Positions 1 through 8,010 of a stretch of DNA of 64,000 nucleotides are shown here, piece after piece. The position numbers and the translations under genes are program-made. The notes beneath the pieces are model-generated. The model was not told the DNA's origin. It did no database searches and was given only the letters and a program-made list of their open reading frames with translations. The stretch covers positions 62,001 through 126,000 of the forward strand of contig CAINDA010000061.1 in NCBI GenBank assembly GCA_903847205.1. Direction: 5' to 3'. This stretch comes from an uncultured Bacteroidota bacterium. Lineage in GTDB: Bacteria; Bacteroidota; Bacteroidia; 2-12-FULL-35-15. The first letter of the stretch is position 1. Each line of letters starts with the position of its first letter.

Positions 1-27
1 AAATCAACGGCAACTATAAAAAACTAA

Positions 28-281
28 TTAATTTCTGATTTTATCTAAAAGCAGATTCAACTGCATAATTTCATTCTCATCTAATGTGCTAAGGCGCCTA
101 CCCATCCGCTCATTTTCTTTATCTATTTCGCCCAATAAATAAAGCCCCTTCTGGGTGATAATAATATCCATCTTACGTCTGTCTGTCTCGCGCTCTGTTC
201 TTTCAACAAAACCTTTTTTTCGAGCAGTTCAAAAATTCTTGAGGTATTGCTCATGCGGTCAAGCAAGCATTTTACACTCTC
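28..281 (-). pseudogene. MarR-family regulator, N-terminally truncated and frameshifted
   Basis: The minus strand encodes the second half of a MarR winged-helix repressor: recognition helix (DRMSNTSRIFELLEKK), the wing with the family's DRR signature (ERETDRRKMDIIITQKG), then a C-terminal dimerisation helix ending at a TAA at 28..30. The two halves are in different frames. The break falls in a run of seven A/T at 214..220, and one more base would restore a continuous frame. The reading frame also closes at a TAA at 282..284, so the first half of the gene is missing. It lies outside the mobile element, just beyond its left attachment site. A sequencing error could explain the frameshift but not the missing N-terminus. 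Confidence 0.7.
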
Positions 282-305
282 TTATACGAACCGACGGCCC
301 CCAAC

Positions 306-343
306 AAAAACCCCTCACAAACTATTGGTCTGTAAGGGGTTTG
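306..343 (-). terminator. Rho-independent terminator (displaced tRNA-Cys terminator)
   Basis: AAACCCCT (308..315) pairs with AGGGGTTT (335..342), and on the minus strand the stem runs into TTTTTG. It follows the tRNA 3'-end fragment at 355..369, so it is probably the original terminator of tRNA-Cys, pushed 48 kb away by insertion of the element. Confidence 0.6.
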
Positions 344-354
344 GGCTGTTGGCA

Positions 355-369
355 GAGGTCCCGAGCGGA
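355..369. repeat. Left attachment site (attL core), copy of tRNA-Cys 3' end
   Basis: The 15 bases GAGGTCCCGAGCGGA are identical to 48463..48477, which is the T-stem/acceptor 3' end of the intact tRNA-Cys gene. After two diverged positions the similarity resumes (GAACC in both). The rest of a tRNA is not present here. This is the expected footprint of a tyrosine recombinase inserting at a tRNA 3' end. Confidence 0.8.
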
Positions 370-428
370 ACTGAACCCTTCCTTCCAAAGCCGTATTCAG
401 CAAGCATTTCAATAATTGTAATTTTGAA

Positions 429-454
429 AACGAAACTAAAGCGAAACAATTTTG
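429..454 (+). repeat. Left integrase arm-type repeat (inferred)
   Basis: This 26-bp stretch begins AACGAAAC and ends GCGAAACAATTTTG. It matches 48355..48380 at 23 of 26 positions in the same orientation, and both copies are near the two ends of the element. The position and repetition suggest recombinase or accessory-factor binding sites; that role is inferred. The rest of 370..603 shows no gene. Confidence 0.5.
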
Positions 455-603
455 GTGTTCGAAATCAGAGTAATTTAATTGGTTATATTCAAAGTCGTGC
501 CTATAAACATCAACCTTACAATGCAGGAACAAGAAAAATATTTCAATACATTTGTTCATAAAAGTAAGGGAAACGATTGAATAAAACAATAATAAAAAGT
601 ATT

Positions 604-1158
604 ATGGCCATCAAGAAAACAATTAGGGAACAAAGCATTGAAGAGTTGCTTCCTCACCTGCTTGCATTGGGAGACGGCGCACTAACAAAGCTGGAGCAAG
701 CACTTTTAGAGGAAATCCTTATCAATAACAATACCTTCACTGATCTCACTAAATCTATTCAGCTGCCCACTCTTCGCCAAAAAACTGTTTTTGGCAATGC
801 TATTAAACAATTAATCAAAACTCTACATGTAGCGAAGGATAGGGTAAACACTTTCAGCATATTGGAGAAAGAACTTGTTACCACCAAAAGGAAACTCGAA
901 GCTTTGGAGGAAACTATTAACCGAAAAAATAAACTTTCTCCAGAAGTAAAAGAGCTGCTGCCTATTAAAATTGATACACTTGGGTTTTCATCAAGATTAT
1001 TAAACATTTGTTTAAATGCCAATATTAACAAGGTTTCCGATCTTGTATGTCACTCCAGAAGGGGTTTTCTTAATAGTCGTAATTGCGGTAAATTAAGTAT
1101 TGATGAAGTGGATACGTTTTTTAAGAAGAATGGACTTGAATGGGAAATGAAAATCTGA
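604..1158 (+). CDS. RNA polymerase alpha-CTD-like DNA-binding protein
   Basis: The protein has 184 residues from the ATG at 604; an upstream TTG in frame at 577 is less likely. The last ~60 residues match the helix-hairpin-helix C-terminal domain of the RNA polymerase alpha subunit across its length: a start like DTLGFSSRLLNICLNANI, then KVSDLV, then a glycine turn (RNCGKLS) and IDEVDTFFKKNGL. The N-terminal ~80 residues look like a helical, sigma region 4-like HTH (LTKLEQALLEEIL...). A coiled-coil-prone stretch links the two. The polymerase-assembly domain of RpoA is absent, so this is a stand-alone domain. It may alter host transcription or bind UP-like DNA; this is inferred. It is the first gene inside the left end of the element. 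Confidence 0.55.
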   Translation: MAIKKTIREQSIEELLPHLLALGDGALTKLEQALLEEILINNNTFTDLTKSIQLPTLRQKTVFGNAIKQLIKTLHVAKDRVNTFSILEKELVTTKRKLEALEETINRKNKLSPEVKELLPIKIDTLGFSSRLLNICLNANINKVSDLVCHSRRGFLNSRNCGKLSIDEVDTFFKKNGLEWEMKI

Positions 1159-1188
1159 ATAAAAACAAGTGTTTTAAAGTTTGATGTT

Positions 1189-1506
1189 TTAAGCACCTAC
1201 CTGCTTAGCAATAATAGTAAGTGTTTCAGCTTTGCATTTATAAAATCTTCCAAGATCATCCGCTTCTCCTTCTAAATAAAAATTGAGGTCGTTACTGTAT
1301 TCAATAATTCTTTTTCCAGCTTCTTTATCTGATTGACCTATCAATTTACCTGCTTCATGCAGAAGCTGTTGGAGAAAACCGCTGTTGGCAGAATCTGAGT
1401 GTAAATTTTGAATTTTCTTTTGAATCCCGACAAGAATAATTTTGTGATTAGCGGGCATTGGCTTTACAATACTTCCGTTAGGTGTATGGAAATCTCTGTC
1501 AGTCAT
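1189..1506 (-). CDS. Hypothetical protein, 105 residues
   Basis: A small soluble protein with no recognised domain. It is mostly helical, with a charged middle (SDKEAGKRIIEYSNDL) and no signal peptide or membrane segment. Its ATG is at 1504..1506. It converges with the alpha-CTD-like gene, with about 30 bp between the stops, and lies downstream of the XRE regulator on the same strand but over 80 bp away. Confidence 0.55.
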   Translation of the reverse strand: MTDRDFHTPNGSIVKPMPANHKIILVGIQKKIQNLHSDSANSGFLQQLLHEAGKLIGQSDKEAGKRIIEYSNDLNFYLEGEADDLGRFYKCKAETLTIIAKQVGA

Positions 1507-1589
1507 TATTCTTTTTTTCTGTTCGTAAATTTAGGAACATTAACCATTACAAAAAAGAATTAATGAATTTTTTAATATTGCAAGGTGCG

Positions 1590-1823
1590 TTATTTCAAAC
1601 CTTTAAAAAATTCCTCTAAAGTAAGTTTATGTATATCCAATACCCTCAAAAGACTGGCAAGGGTTATGTTTGCTCCTTTTTCCATCCTTCCGTACTGTAC
1701 GCGGTTTAATTCATTATCAAAAGAAAAATTCTCATAAGATTTGTATCCAGCTCCTTTCCGGAGTTCTCTGAGCTTATCTCCAATCTTTATAAGCCTTTTT
1801 TCATTCTTTGCTGAAAGTTCCAT
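1590..1823 (-). CDS. XRE-family HTH transcriptional regulator
   Basis: From the ATG at 1821..1823 the product is 77 residues, essentially one HTH_XRE domain: IGDKLRELRKGAGYKSYENF, then the recognition helix region NELNRVQYGRMEKGANITL, then LLRVLDIHKLTLEEFF. A longer version starting at 1874 adds a sequence that does not resemble the family. It is transcribed away from the T9SS repeat protein gene, and the shared intergenic region holds a perfect 9+9 inverted repeat that could be its operator. Confidence 0.75.
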   Translation of the reverse strand: MELSAKNEKRLIKIGDKLRELRKGAGYKSYENFSFDNELNRVQYGRMEKGANITLASLLRVLDIHKLTLEEFFKGLK

Positions 1824-1868
1824 AATTAATTTATGGGCTAAAGTCCAGCTTTCACCTATTATTATGCA

Positions 1869-1896
1869 CCGCATATATTAGGGTTATTATATGCGG
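1869..1896. promoter_or_regulatory. Inverted repeat between divergent genes (possible operator)
   Basis: CCGCATATA (1869..1877) and TATATGCGG (1888..1896) are exact reverse complements around a 10-bp centre. No T-run follows, so it is not an obvious terminator. It lies upstream of both the XRE regulator and the T9SS gene, and a TAAATTTG box at 1915..1922 (-7-like) sits next to it. Regulation by the XRE protein is inferred. Confidence 0.4.
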
Positions 1897-1942
1897 TTTG
1901 TCGTAAATATTTTATAAATTTGGTTTCACAAAAAATCTAAAA

Positions 1943-3706
1943 ATGAAAAAACGTAAACTAATTATTGCACTATTATTTGTAGCATCATTTGCAAATGCAC
2001 AATACACCAAGCTGCTTGATTTCAATGGTACCGCATTTGGTTCACAACCATTAGGTGATCTTATTTCTGATGGAACCTTTCTATATGGAATGAACCAGCT
2101 GTCAGGCATAAACGGGAATGGAGTTATATTTAAAATAAAGCCTAATGGAACGGCATGTACCAAATTGTTCGATTTCGATATTTATGGTGGTTTGAACGGA
2201 AGAGAGCCTTACGGGAATCTTATCTCTGCAGGCATCTTTCTTTATGGTATGACGTCAGCTGGCGGTACTAATGATAAAGGAACCATTTTTAAAATAAAGT
2301 CCGATGGGACAGGTTATGCTAAAATATTCGATTTTGCAACCAATGCAAATGGGACTTCTCCTCTCGGTTCTCTTATTTCTGTAGGGACTTTTTTATATGG
2401 AATGACGGAAGTGGGCGGAACCTATAGTGATGGAGTACTCTTTAAAATAAAGCCTGATGGAACGGGATATGTAAAAGTACTTGATTTTGCAGGCACAGCA
2501 AACGGTCGCAATCCTTGGGGCAATCTTATTTCTGACAGCACCTTTTTTTATGGAATGACAAAGTATGGTGGCATAAATGATAGTGGAACAGTTTTTAAAA
2601 TAAAACCCGATGGTACAGGGTTTGTAAAATTGACAGATTTCTCAGGTGCCGCAAATGGTAAATGTCCTCAAGGCTCTCTTATTTCCGTTGGAACTTTTCT
2701 TTATGGAATGACTTCTGCTGGTGGCACAAACAATATGGGAACAATTTTTAAAATAAAGCCAGACGGAACGGGGTATTCTAAGTTACTTGACTTTTCAGGA
2801 GTTTCCAATGGATATACCCCGTTGGGCTCACTTATTTCTGACGGAATCTTTCTATATGGAATGACTCGTAATGGTGGTATAGGCACTTCTTGTGGATCAG
2901 TGGGTTGCGGAATTGTCTTTAAAATAAAGCTCGATGGAACAGGGTATTCCAAACTATTAGATTTTACAAGCAATGCAAATGGAGGTCGTCCAGATGGCTC
3001 TCTTATTTCTGACGGAACATTTCTCTATGGAATGACATCTGAGGGTGGCATCGGTGCTGGAACAGTGTTTAAGTATTGTATTACTCCAATTACATTTACC
3101 CAAACTCCTACTATATGTGCTGGGCATAGTTTAATTGTTGGTACTCATACTTATAGTGCCAGCGGAATCCATACTGACACAATAATTTCTTTTCATGGCT
3201 GTGATAGTATTGTAACCACTAATTTAACAGTAAATACAGCAGATACTTCTGTTTCTGTTACAAATACAACTTTAACATCAGGCACCTCAGGCGCATCATA
3301 TCAATGGATAAACTGCTCTGGAAATACAGCAATTGCAGGGCAGACTAATCAAAGTTTTATTGCATCAACCAGCGGAAACTATGCAGTTGTTGTAACACAT
3401 AATAGTTGTATTGATACTTCATCCTGCCATCATATAACAGTTACTGGTGTCCTTGAAAATAATTTAACTGCGGGTATTACAATTTCTCCAAACCCATTCA
3501 GCTCTCAAACCACCATTACTTTTAATAAAGAACAAAAAAACACTATTGTTAAAATAATGGACGAATCGGGTAAAGTAATAAAAACAATAAACTTTACGGG
3601 CAAAGAGCTGATCATTGAAAAAGGAGATATGAAAACTGGAACTTATTTTATGCAAATAACTGACGGCAATAAGAATGTGGTTAATAGAAAAATAGTGTTG
3701 CAATAA
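1943..3706 (+). CDS. T9SS-sorted GloVer tandem-repeat protein
   Basis: The 587-residue protein starts with a Sec signal peptide (MKKRKLIIALLFVASFANA). Residues ~20-385 hold about nine repeats of ~40-45 residues, each with LISDGTFLYGMTxxGG and GTxFKIKPDGTGYxKLLDF. This is the GloVer (TIGR03803-type) repeat, often modelled as beta-propeller blades. A stretch rich in T, S and C resembling Ig-like modules follows (~390-510). The last ~75 residues are a type A sorting domain (ISPNPFSSQTTI ... IVLQ), so export by the type IX system and surface attachment or release are expected. A paralogue lies outside the element at 61285..62697. The ligand is unknown. Confidence 0.8.
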   Translation: MKKRKLIIALLFVASFANAQYTKLLDFNGTAFGSQPLGDLISDGTFLYGMNQLSGINGNGVIFKIKPNGTACTKLFDFDIYGGLNGREPYGNLISAGIFLYGMTSAGGTNDKGTIFKIKSDGTGYAKIFDFATNANGTSPLGSLISVGTFLYGMTEVGGTYSDGVLFKIKPDGTGYVKVLDFAGTANGRNPWGNLISDSTFFYGMTKYGGINDSGTVFKIKPDGTGFVKLTDFSGAANGKCPQGSLISVGTFLYGMTSAGGTNNMGTIFKIKPDGTGYSKLLDFSGVSNGYTPLGSLISDGIFLYGMTRNGGIGTSCGSVGCGIVFKIKLDGTGYSKLLDFTSNANGGRPDGSLISDGTFLYGMTSEGGIGAGTVFKYCITPITFTQTPTICAGHSLIVGTHTYSASGIHTDTIISFHGCDSIVTTNLTVNTADTSVSVTNTTLTSGTSGASYQWINCSGNTAIAGQTNQSFIASTSGNYAVVVTHNSCIDTSSCHHITVTGVLENNLTAGITISPNPFSSQTTITFNKEQKNTIVKIMDESGKVIKTINFTGKELIIEKGDMKTGTYFMQITDGNKNVVNRKIVLQ

Positions 3707-3730
3707 TTTTACAAAAACAAAAATTCAACT

Positions 3731-4591
3731 ATGAAAACAACTATTGGAAATTATTTAATGATTATACTTTTTATTTCTGCTAAAGCTTTTAGTCAAAACT
3801 CCGAAGACGAAAGTGACAAATATACTCAGCTTGGTGCTGGGTCTTTCGAAAATAAAGATTATAGTAATGCGATAATTTATTTTAAAAAAGCACTTGGAAC
3901 CGCTTATGATTACAAGGCCTATAATAATATAGGACTTGCATTCTATTGGTCAGATAATATCGACTCGGCAATATTTTATTCCAGAAAATCTTCTACGCTA
4001 AACAAAGACTATTATAGTGCATGGGGGAATTTGTATCAATGTTACTACGACAAAGGTGACATTAAACATTTTGTAGAATGTTATGGCGAAGCTTTAAGAT
4101 TAGATCATACAAAAACAATTGAAAGTAGCACCGATGTGAGCCATGATTATGATGCAATGAAAGAAATTGTACAAAATCCAACTGCAAAAAATTCTTATGA
4201 ATTAGGTGATGTATATTTCAACAAAGAGGACTATATCAAAGCGAAAGGCCTTTATGAACAAACATTAAAAATCGACCCTAATTATGGAAAGGCCTTATTC
4301 CAAATGGGTATAATAAATCTACAATTCACTAAAGCACCAAATTTAGATAAGGCACTTGGTTACTTCAAAAAAGCATCTTTAGCTATGAAATCAGACCTTG
4401 ATAATGTATACGAAAATATAGGATTGTGTTATGAAAAAAAGAAAGATTACACTAATGCTATTGCTAATTATAAAAAAGCTCTCACTTTCGACCCTGGTGA
4501 TTTTGGAAAAAGTATCTTTTATAAATTGGGAAGAACTTACGAAGCAATGGGTGATAGAAAAAATGCTAACTATTATAAAAGTAAATCTTAA
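3731..4591 (+). CDS. Secreted tetratricopeptide-repeat protein
   Basis: The 286-residue product has a signal peptide (cleavage near AFSQ, residue ~22) and at least five TPR motifs. Examples are AGSFENKDYSNAIIYFKKAL, GLAFYWSDNIDSAIFYSRKS, GDVYFNKEDYIKAKGLYEQTL and GLCYEKKKDYTNAIANYKKAL. TPRs mediate protein-protein contacts; no enzymatic domain is present. It starts 24 bp after the T9SS protein and is probably in the same transcript, which suggests a periplasmic or surface partnership. The specific role is unknown. Confidence 0.75.
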   Translation: MKTTIGNYLMIILFISAKAFSQNSEDESDKYTQLGAGSFENKDYSNAIIYFKKALGTAYDYKAYNNIGLAFYWSDNIDSAIFYSRKSSTLNKDYYSAWGNLYQCYYDKGDIKHFVECYGEALRLDHTKTIESSTDVSHDYDAMKEIVQNPTAKNSYELGDVYFNKEDYIKAKGLYEQTLKIDPNYGKALFQMGIINLQFTKAPNLDKALGYFKKASLAMKSDLDNVYENIGLCYEKKKDYTNAIANYKKALTFDPGDFGKSIFYKLGRTYEAMGDRKNANYYKSKS

Positions 4592-4600
4592 TCGCTATTA

Positions 4601-5038
4601 TTACAAACACCCTTCATTCGCATAACTATAGAAACCTTCATCTGTGAAAATGATGTGATCAATCAGTTCAATGCCGATTATTTTTCCGGCTTCTTTAATT
4701 TTCTTTGTCAATTTATTATCTGCTTCACTTGGGTTTAAATTACCTGATGGATGATTGTGAGAAATAATAATACCCCCTCCAACAGCTTTGTGTATAGCCA
4801 TTCTGTAAATTTCTCTTGGTTCCGCTACTGTTCCAGTTAGAGAACCAATGCTCACAAGATCGATATAACGAACGGTCTGTCTCCTTGTTAATCCTATGGC
4901 ATAAAAATATTCTTTATCTAATTCGAAGGCTTCAAGATTTTTGCGAATGCTTTTAAGGATTTCAAAAGCAGTTTCTGCTTTAGTTATTTTCAAATTTTTA
5001 AAATCGGAGTGATCTACTAACATACTCAATACGGACAT
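4601..5038 (-). CDS. RadC-like JAB-domain protein
   Basis: The 145-residue product is the C-terminal JAB/MPN metalloprotease-like domain of RadC. It contains the signature SHNHPSGNLNPSEAD, with the zinc-ligand His pair and Asp, preceded by REIYRMAI and followed by IGIELIDHIIF. It lacks the N-terminal HhH region of full-length chromosomal RadC (about 220 residues), which is usual for copies on mobile elements. The biochemical role of this family is unsettled; a peptidase or DNA-processing role is only inferred. It converges with the TPR gene. Confidence 0.85.
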   Translation of the reverse strand: MSVLSMLVDHSDFKNLKITKAETAFEILKSIRKNLEAFELDKEYFYAIGLTRRQTVRYIDLVSIGSLTGTVAEPREIYRMAIHKAVGGGIIISHNHPSGNLNPSEADNKLTKKIKEAGKIIGIELIDHIIFTDEGFYSYANEGCL

Positions 5039-5134
5039 TCTTAGATTAGCATCTTAATTTTTTCCACTTCACTATTCAATTTATTTTCGCTCAAATCAAA
5101 AATAGATTAAGTATCCCAGAGGAAAATAAAAACG

Positions 5135-5830
5135 ATGAACGATTACATTTTAAAATTTGAAAAGGAATTTGAAAAGTTATGTTACGGTAAATCAGAAGAT
5201 GAGGTGTTTAATCATTTTCTTGACATTATTATTTGTTGTCTTTCAGGACAACAATACGAAGATGAATACCTTGCTATCATTGGAATATACTCCAAAGATA
5301 AAATAACAGGGTTCTGTGATTTGTTCGCTGAATTAATTCTAATTATGGATAATGATGGTAATGGATTGCTTGATTATTTGGGAGAATTTTTCACTAAACA
5401 TATTACAAAAGGTAGGAATGGCCAATTTTTTACTCCCATTCATGTTTGTGATTTAATGGCTGCAATAACCATTGAACAGGGGATGACAAGCAAAACAATA
5501 CAAGACCCTGCTTGTGGCTCCGGACGTATGTTATTGTCAGCAGCTAAAATTGAACGAAACAATTATTTCTTTGGAGCAGACATAGATAATCGTTGCTGTA
5601 AAATGACCGCCATTAACATGTGTTTAAATGGTTTAGAAGGTGAAGTCGCTTGGATGAATTCCTTATCACAAGAGCATTGGGGAGGGTTCTCTGTAAAGAA
5701 AAAGTTTGGTTTGATTCCTACAATTAAAAAATTAAATGCTGGAGAAGGAATACTTGCGAATAAGAAAGTATCCAATGAAAAAGTAGAGGATACGATAAAA
5801 GTTAGTCAAACAAAATTTGAATTTGATTAA
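5135..5830 (+). CDS. N-6 adenine DNA methyltransferase-like protein, motif IV absent
   Basis: The 231-residue protein has the type I-like N6-methylase core. GQFFTPIHVCDLM (residues ~92-105) is the usual helix before motif I, followed by the AdoMet-binding DPACGSGRML (~125-134) and FFGADIDNRC. After this the family's catalytic [DN]PP[FY] motif should appear, but none is visible before the end. The tail is a low-complexity lysine-rich segment. It may bind AdoMet without methylating DNA, or be a reduced relic. Such short forms are common on Bacteroidota plasmids and conjugative elements. It heads a plus-strand series of small genes to 9098. Confidence 0.65.
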   Translation: MNDYILKFEKEFEKLCYGKSEDEVFNHFLDIIICCLSGQQYEDEYLAIIGIYSKDKITGFCDLFAELILIMDNDGNGLLDYLGEFFTKHITKGRNGQFFTPIHVCDLMAAITIEQGMTSKTIQDPACGSGRMLLSAAKIERNNYFFGADIDNRCCKMTAINMCLNGLEGEVAWMNSLSQEHWGGFSVKKKFGLIPTIKKLNAGEGILANKKVSNEKVEDTIKVSQTKFEFD

Positions 5831-5854
5831 CGTTTAAATCAAAAAATAATAATT

Positions 5855-6106
5855 ATGGCAGAGGAAAATCAAAAGAAATGGCTTGAAATATCGCACTCAG
5901 AGCGTATTGAATTCTTTGATAAATTATTGAATAAAGAAATTCTATTTACTACAAAACTGCTTTTTTTATACTTAGATAGTTTAAAAAAAATGGATAAAAC
6001 CCAATACACGGATTCCATTGAATTGGTGGAAGAAGGATTTACAGACCGTTTAATCATTTTAGGAAAACAGGTTAAAATAGCACTGCTATTCATCACTAAA
6101 GAATAA
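5855..6106 (+). CDS. Hypothetical protein, 83 residues
   Basis: A small acidic helical protein (KKWLEISHSERIEFFDKLL...) with no recognised domain. Its ATG is 24 bp after the methylase-like gene, and it is probably in the same transcript. No signal peptide is present. Confidence 0.5.
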   Translation: MAEENQKKWLEISHSERIEFFDKLLNKEILFTTKLLFLYLDSLKKMDKTQYTDSIELVEEGFTDRLIILGKQVKIALLFITKE

Positions 6107-6192
6107 TTTAATATGCGCAGGAATTTTCAGGAACGAAAAGGTATATAGTTAAGGTGAGATATTATCTGTTAAAAAAATAAGAGCAATGAAAA

Positions 6193-6597
6193 ATGCAAAA
6201 AGATGTTCTTTTAAAAATGTTTAAAGAAGCTAACCCAGACTTAATGGCACTCTCGCCAATAATAGAGGTTGACGAAATAACAGAATCTTCTTCCAGTGCC
6301 AATTCTGAGATAACAGTTTATGACCCACCACTACTTCTGCTAAAAGTTTCACACACATTCATTTTTGACAATAGGCTTATTCCAACAGGGTTTCACGGAA
6401 TCAAAGTAATGAATATCATTATTGGGAAATTTCCATTAGAGTTCCCAGAACCCCAAACGGATATGCCATTAGAAGATTATTATAATCCTGAACGTTACAT
6501 AAAATTTATAAATAGAAATATTTCCTTCATTAGAAAAGAGTTGAAGAGACCTGATCTATCAAAGGAAGAAGCACTGAAAGCTTTAACAATAAAATAA
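6193..6597 (+). CDS. Hypothetical protein, 134 residues
   Basis: No domain recognised. It has a serine-rich stretch (ESSSSANSE) near residue 33 and a hydrophobic beta-rich middle (LLLLKVSHTFIFD). The C-terminal helix is charged and proline-containing. It lies in the plus-strand run of small accessory genes, 13 bp before the next gene. Confidence 0.5.
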   Translation: MQKDVLLKMFKEANPDLMALSPIIEVDEITESSSSANSEITVYDPPLLLLKVSHTFIFDNRLIPTGFHGIKVMNIIIGKFPLEFPEPQTDMPLEDYYNPERYIKFINRNISFIRKELKRPDLSKEEALKALTIK

Positions 6598-6610
6598 AAA
6601 AACCAACGAC

Positions 6611-6856
6611 ATGGAAATAAATAAACCCTATATCATAAAATTCAGCGAAGGCGAGGAAGTGATAGTAAGCTTGAATTTCGTGGAAGAAAAAGGTGGGATA
6701 AAAAAATTCCAGACAACCAAATATGACTACGACTTATTTCTCGATGAAAAGTCGGTACTCACAATAATAGTTGAAACAACACCATTAACGAATCAGGAAA
6801 AGGTATTTGCGATGCGTTACGATTGGTTCTATGGGAAACATAGACGTTCTGCCTAA
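6611..6856 (+). CDS. Hypothetical protein, 81 residues
   Basis: A short protein beginning MEINKPYIIKFSEGEEVIV, rich in beta-strand-forming residues. No family recognised. It is closely spaced with its neighbours, 13 bp after the previous gene and 24 bp before the DnaB-like gene, which suggests one transcript. Confidence 0.5.
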   Translation: MEINKPYIIKFSEGEEVIVSLNFVEEKGGIKKFQTTKYDYDLFLDEKSVLTIIVETTPLTNQEKVFAMRYDWFYGKHRRSA

Positions 6857-6880
6857 AAATTAAAAAAATAAAATAATCTT

Positions 6881-7612
6881 ATGAAAAATAATGCAGATGC
6901 AGTTGCAGAAATAAAAATGGCATTTATTCCACTTAATGTGAGTGGTAATGAATTATACATTGTTGGGGCGGTGCCGGTTGTTGGAAGAACATTTTACACA
7001 TTGCATTTGATTGAAGAAAATTCATTGAAATACGGTAATAAAAAATGTCTTGTATATTTTGTTGGATACAGTAAGCAAAAAATTATCAGGGACTCCAGCT
7101 TCGGAAAGCTTTTAGATTCAAGTGAAAACGTAAACATGCAACGGGTTAATTTTCGAAGAGGTAAGCAAATCATTAGGGACATTAAACATGAAGTCAGCAA
7201 AAATAAACCGGATTATATTGTCGTGGATGGTTTTGAAAAACTCTTTGGACATGAAGAAAAAGAAGATTTGCCGAAAGAAGTAGATACAACACTTTCAGAG
7301 TTACGGACATTTTGTGATAAAAAAAACATTCCCATTATTTTAACCACACGTATATTATTGAGTGCAGAAAAAACAACAACAGCAAGACCGCTTTTATGCG
7401 ATTTCGGTTCTAAAGTGCTTGAAATAAATGCTAAACATGTTTTGAGTTTAAGTTCACCCTTCTATCACATAGATGATTACAACATAGAAGGCGAAGACAT
7501 GCGCAATACAATGGTGCTTTATAAACTTAAAACGGAGGCACTGTCATTAGTGAGTGAACCAACTCAATTTATCATTGATAAAGGGACAGGGCAGTTTTAT
7601 TCAAAAAAATAA
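6881..7612 (+). CDS. DnaB/RepA-like RecA-fold ATPase with altered Walker A
   Basis: The 243-residue protein resembles the RecA-fold core of DnaB or RepA helicases. VGAVPVVGRTFYTLHL (residues ~28-43) takes the place of the DnaB-type ARPxMGKT P-loop but has Arg36 instead of the invariant Lys. A Walker B-like strand PDYIVVDGFEKL is near residue 110, and a sensor-like strand IPIILTTRILL near 150. The DnaB N-terminal domain is missing. The Lys-to-Arg change may lower or abolish ATP hydrolysis; that is inferred. It might load or regulate replication of the element. Confidence 0.55.
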   Translation: MKNNADAVAEIKMAFIPLNVSGNELYIVGAVPVVGRTFYTLHLIEENSLKYGNKKCLVYFVGYSKQKIIRDSSFGKLLDSSENVNMQRVNFRRGKQIIRDIKHEVSKNKPDYIVVDGFEKLFGHEEKEDLPKEVDTTLSELRTFCDKKNIPIILTTRILLSAEKTTTARPLLCDFGSKVLEINAKHVLSLSSPFYHIDDYNIEGEDMRNTMVLYKLKTEALSLVSEPTQFIIDKGTGQFYSKK

Positions 7613-7635
7613 TAAAAGTGTTTGAAAAATAATTA

Positions 7636-7983
7636 ATGAAGAATAAGAAGCAGCCATATAAAATTGACAGTATTAAAGTATCTGCTATTTTGGAAAAGCG
7701 AAAAGAAATGCCTCTATTTAATTATGTTGCCGAAGACAACACCTTTAATCTTGAATTTACTGAAGACAATTTTAATTTTTATTCATTAAAGATATTTCCG
7801 CAATTGGATATTTTTGAATTAATACTTCCCGATTCAAATACACTTTCTTGTTCCTTACTACTTTCTCCATTAGAAAAGAATTTTGATTACTTAATGAAAG
7901 AAGGGCTTTATACGTGGCTGCTGGAAATAATTTCAGAATTTAATACCAAACGAAGTTTAAATAACTCTGATGATAAGAAATGA
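7636..7983 (+). CDS. Hypothetical protein, 115 residues
   Basis: An acidic soluble protein without recognised motifs. It has alternating aromatic and acidic residues (NFNFYSLKIFPQLDIFELIL). It follows the DnaB-like gene by 23 bp on the same strand. Confidence 0.5.
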   Translation: MKNKKQPYKIDSIKVSAILEKRKEMPLFNYVAEDNTFNLEFTEDNFNFYSLKIFPQLDIFELILPDSNTLSCSLLLSPLEKNFDYLMKEGLYTWLLEIISEFNTKRSLNNSDDKK

Positions 7984-8010
7984 ACGCGCCTGTTTTTTAA
8001 TAAGACAACA

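Noticed and set aside
345..375. Possible second tRNA gene at the left att site
   Set aside because: Only the 3' acceptor/T-stem part is present; no anticodon arm or D-arm follows.
155..589. Open frames across the left end (155..415, 247..561 plus and 272..589 minus)
   Set aside because: They run across the MarR remnant, the terminator and the attachment core and have no family-like composition; they are chance frames.
4431..4625. Plus-strand 64-residue frame at the end of the TPR gene
   Set aside because: Overlaps the TPR gene in another frame and has no signal of its own.
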